NCBI GenBank assembly: GCA_002314445.1
Contig: DCFX01000040.1
Coordinates: 1-8,259, forward strand
Reading direction: 5' to 3'
Length of the DNA: 8,259 nt
DNA from: Treponema sp. UBA1793
GTDB lineage: Bacteria > Spirochaetota > Spirochaetia > Treponematales > Treponemataceae
In this document: positions 7,101 through 8,259 of the stretch, one piece after another
Layout of the letters: the number at the start of each line of letters is the position of its first letter
Position numbering within the stretch: the first letter of the stretch is position 1
Notes under the pieces: model-generated
The model's database searches: none
The model's input: the letters and a program-made list of their open reading frames with translations, nothing else
What the model was told of the DNA's origin: nothing
Program-made: the position numbers and the translations under genes

Positions 7101-7588
7101 GCAAGATTTTCAATATGCACTCGCCGCACAAGGCCGAATTTCGCAGATGATGTCCAGCCGTACCGGAATACAAGAGAAAGCTCGGAATTAACTTCTTCAA
7201 ACCAGACTGATGTTCCCTCCGCATTTTTGTAAATGGAATGTATCGTTTTTTTATCTGACTGCGCCCGTAAAGCTTCGGATTCTGCAAGCGATGCAAACGG
7301 TTCCCATATATGCAGTGATCCGTTTTTTATAGCCGCAACTGCCGTGTATGCCCCTGTATATGATTTTGCATCTGAAACTTTATCAGCAGTATAATATGGA
7401 AACAGAGCATGATCACAATCTTTCCGTCCCGCGGTGATTCCCCCCTGGGACCAGCAGAAATTCCAGATATCTGAAGAACTGGTGATTGTCATGAAAAAAT
7501 CTTCCATGCAGTCATAATTTTCAATTTTATAAAACTGTTCTCCGTCAAGCTGCGTGAAATATCCTTTCACAGTCTTTTCTATGCTCAT
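4178..7588 (-). CDS. Large cellobiose-phosphorylase-like carbohydrate-active enzyme
   Basis: This 1136-residue protein has no signal peptide or membrane segment and so is probably cytoplasmic. The layout resembles inverting phosphorylases and hydrolases with a beta-sandwich N-terminus and an (alpha/alpha)6 barrel. The N-terminal part has MTITSSSDIWNF at 33-44, GGITAGRKDCDHALFPYY at 49-66 and FGLVRRVHIENL at 151-162. A helical linker follows at about 300-440. The barrel starts near 440 with EGNWRDIFQNWEALAWSYP at 470-488, IGYWGDHQ at 531-538 and QRPEWNDANN at 651-660. The last motif sits where GH94 enzymes carry WND with the catalytic acid, so D657 is a candidate general acid. A C-terminal segment contains QPGMTGQVKEEI at 1027-1038. 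It is longer than classical cellobiose phosphorylase (~800), and I cannot name its substrate or CAZy family. An AAGGA site precedes the ATG, and a good promoter lies at 7653-7625. The neighbouring sugar permease supports a role in oligosaccharide breakdown. Confidence 0.75.
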   Translation of the reverse strand: MSIEKTVKGYFTQLDGEQFYKIENYDCMEDFFMTITSSSDIWNFCWSQGGITAGRKDCDHALFPYYTADKVSDAKSYTGAYTAVAAIKNGSLHIWEPFASLAESEALRAQSDKKTIHSIYKNAEGTSVWFEEVNSELSLVFRYGWTSSAKFGLVRRVHIENLAPASVTLSVLDGCRNILPACCTADFQNNNSVLLDAYKKTDLDKEADIAFFAVSSIVTDKAEPSEGLYANTCWFTTENTLLISPDTPKQFVQAAANLNNNGGKLLLRSSLDAADVIKGRRPACYICRDIELGATGSSTASDNWSQIFDTALDACRIALLKEQLKDRAEAGRLLQEDIIAGIKLMEQYTADADGIQHTADTMTCAHHSANVMFNIMRGGIFADNGKIDAEDFTSFVGQRNKAAVPAAERVAAAGDVRKAVESSGNAQLQRLFLEYMPLTFSRRHGDPSRPWNRFNIKLKDETGNPILNYEGNWRDIFQNWEALAWSYPLYTENMYAKFLNAMTADGFNPYRISREGIDWEIPDPDNPWAQIGYWGDHQVIYLQKLLELENNTNRSRLLSSLNDILYSTANVPYRIKPYADILKNPRSTIVFDYKLSDNLQKNAAVYGTDAKLITGKDGQPALVSLTAKFLQIVITKAANFIPGGGIWLNTQRPEWNDANNALAGYGLSLVTLCYLRRYTAFLIDIYTHTDSTSFTVPGEVADCFTALGRLYAESSPEATAADSSMRRIFADKAGILFETERNALYAAGYSQKEQKLGKDDILTALKAILAHVEQTIRMNKRPDGLYHAYNTMEITGSGMEISHLQEMIEGQVAVLSSGILSPDEVLALFRSLKSSAMFEKRQYSYMLYPDKELPLFYVKNCVAKDDVKALLPLLAKTGTKILAEDRTGVYHFNPEFRNVRILGEYIQTLPVQDAPSPQERQTLCALYEKTFKHQSFTGRSGTFYAYEGLGSIYWHMVSKLLLAVQENVFISLEKVREGTCSINTAKELAVAYYDVRKGIGFNKEPSVYGAFPFDPYSHTPSGQGAKQPGMTGQVKEEIITRWGELGITVKNGTASFNPVLLRRSEFFDNGTLCFTWCGVPVTYHLADKDSISVASNGKTTRNGTFLTQEETAELFSRNGTIKNIDIWISMKEAIID

Positions 7589-7610
7589 AAGGTATTCCTT
7601 CTTTTTTCTG

Positions 7611-7630
7611 TATTCTTAGACAGGAGAATA
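7611..7630. promoter_or_regulatory. Inverted repeat over the -10 box (possible operator)
   Basis: TATTCT (7611-7616) and AGAATA (7625-7630) form a perfect 6-bp inverted repeat with an 8-base spacer. The right arm is the -10 box of the minus-strand promoter and the left arm lies just past its start site. This is a sensible place for a repressor that senses the sugar carried by the adjacent transporter. No regulator gene is in view, and a dyad this short can occur by chance. Confidence 0.3.
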
Positions 7631-7653
7631 AGCGATGAATACTGATATGTCAA
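7625..7653 (-). promoter_or_regulatory. Sigma-70-type promoter of the large carbohydrate enzyme gene
   Basis: On the minus strand TTGACA (7653-7648, full consensus) and TATTCT (7630-7625, 4 of 6) are separated by the ideal 17 bases. This predicts a start near 7618 and a leader of about 30 bases carrying an AAGGA ribosome site before the ATG at 7588. Only this strand of the divergent region has a convincing promoter. Confidence 0.65.
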
Positions 7654-7749
7654 TTTGAAACCGAAAAAAAAACACCAATCTGAAAAAGGTAGTTCTGGTG
7701 CGCAGCATCCATGAGGTCTATACTCCGTGATTGAAAGGATGTAAAAGAT

Positions 7750-8259
7750 ATGAAGAGTAAAAAAACAGAAGAAACTGTCGTCGGACTCAGGCAAAAGACC
7801 TTCTGGCAGCGTTTGCAGGAAGAAAAGTATCTGCAGATAATGGCAGTCTGCGGAATTGTCTGGATGTTGATTTTTAATTATGCACCGATGTACGGTATCC
7901 TGATTGCGTTTAAGAAAAATTTTTATATTACGACTCCGCTGTTCAGTAAGAAATTTCTTTTGTCACCGTGGGCGGCACATCTCGGCTTTCAGCAGTTTAT
8001 TGACTTTTTCAAAGACGACGAATTCTGGAATATTATGGAGAATACGCTCGGTATAAGTCTTTTGAAACTTCTTATTAATTTCCCTCTGCCGATTGTCTTT
8101 GCACTGCTTCTTAACGAAGTAAAAAATGTTCGTTTTAAGAAAGCAATCCAGACTATTTCATATATGCCTCACTTTCTTTCGTGGGTAGTCCTTGGAGGCA
8201 TACTTACAACGTGGATGGGAGAGTCGGGGCTTTTTAACGAACTTCTTATTAAAATGGGA
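7750..8259 (+). CDS. LplB-type sugar ABC transporter permease, 3' end cut by window edge
   Basis: This is an inner-membrane permease of a carbohydrate ABC importer, MalF/UgpA class, LplB (polygalacturonan/oligosaccharide) subgroup. The 170 residues visible, of about 300 expected, are uninterrupted to the edge. Residues 1-26 form a charged cytoplasmic tail (RQKTFWQRLQEEKYLQ). The first membrane helix (about 30-54) contains NYAPMYGILIAFK, typical of LplB proteins. A second helix covers about 97-122. RFKKAIQTISYMPHFLSWVV at 128-147 is the subgroup hallmark leading into the third helix. The ATG is preceded by AAAGGA at 7734-7739, 10 bases away. LplB permeases normally pair with a second permease (YtcP/AraQ type) and a solute-binding protein, expected just beyond the right edge. 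Promoter boxes on this strand are unclear: TATACT at 7719-7724 has no good -35 and would leave a very short leader. Confidence 0.92.
   Translation, partial: MKSKKTEETVVGLRQKTFWQRLQEEKYLQIMAVCGIVWMLIFNYAPMYGILIAFKKNFYITTPLFSKKFLLSPWAAHLGFQQFIDFFKDDEFWNIMENTLGISLLKLLINFPLPIVFALLLNEVKNVRFKKAIQTISYMPHFLSWVVLGGILTTWMGESGLFNELLIKMG

Noticed and set aside
7719..7724. TATACT as the -10 box of the LplB permease gene
   Set aside because: No acceptable -35 box lies 16-18 bases upstream, and the start site would fall almost on the ribosome site.
7585..7794. 69-residue minus-strand open frame spanning the divergent promoter region
   Set aside because: It overlaps the starts of both flanking genes and the promoter, has no ribosome site that I can see, and has a composition unlike a real protein.

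Overview
The window carries ordinary, well-formed bacterial protein genes. I see no tRNA, rRNA, CRISPR array, phage or insertion-sequence features. The gene content points to an anaerobe: a ferredoxin-dependent 2-oxoacid oxidoreductase, an aryl-CoA ligase and an LplB-type carbohydrate permease. A fermentative spirochaete (Treponema-like) or a Clostridia-type Firmicute would fit. This is inference from gene content and general style, and no taxonomic marker is present.

Region 1 (1-3361, minus strand) is a three-gene operon, iorA > iorB > paaK, with paaK running off the left edge. Its products are the two subunits of indolepyruvate:ferredoxin oxidoreductase and a phenylacetate-CoA ligase. Together they can interconvert aryl-pyruvates, arylacetyl-CoAs and free arylacetates such as indoleacetate and phenylacetate. 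They could work in aromatic amino-acid fermentation with ATP recovery, or in reverse to build aromatic amino acids from scavenged arylacetates. A short hairpin lies between iorB and paaK.

Region 2 (3362-4138) holds a 184-base divergent promoter region and then a two-gene plus-strand unit. The first gene encodes a 70-residue, two-helix membrane protein resembling the DUF4405 cytochrome-like family. The second encodes a 120-residue DUF1801/YdhG-type protein. A near-consensus promoter (TTGACA-18-TACAAT) drives the unit. The second gene has no visible Shine-Dalgarno, and its ATG sits in the loop of a 7-bp perfect inverted repeat.

Region 3 (4139-8259) starts with a perfect 12-bp hairpin (14 bp counting two outer A-T pairs) that fills the gap between two convergent stop codons and probably terminates both transcripts. 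Next is a very large minus-strand gene encoding a 1136-residue cytoplasmic protein that looks like a glycoside phosphorylase or hydrolase of the (alpha/alpha)6-barrel type (cellobiose-phosphorylase-like). A 161-base divergent promoter region separates it from a plus-strand gene for an LplB-type sugar ABC transporter permease, cut by the right edge. The divergent pair suggests import of an oligosaccharide and its intracellular breakdown. This is the part of the window most likely to hold an uncharacterised function.
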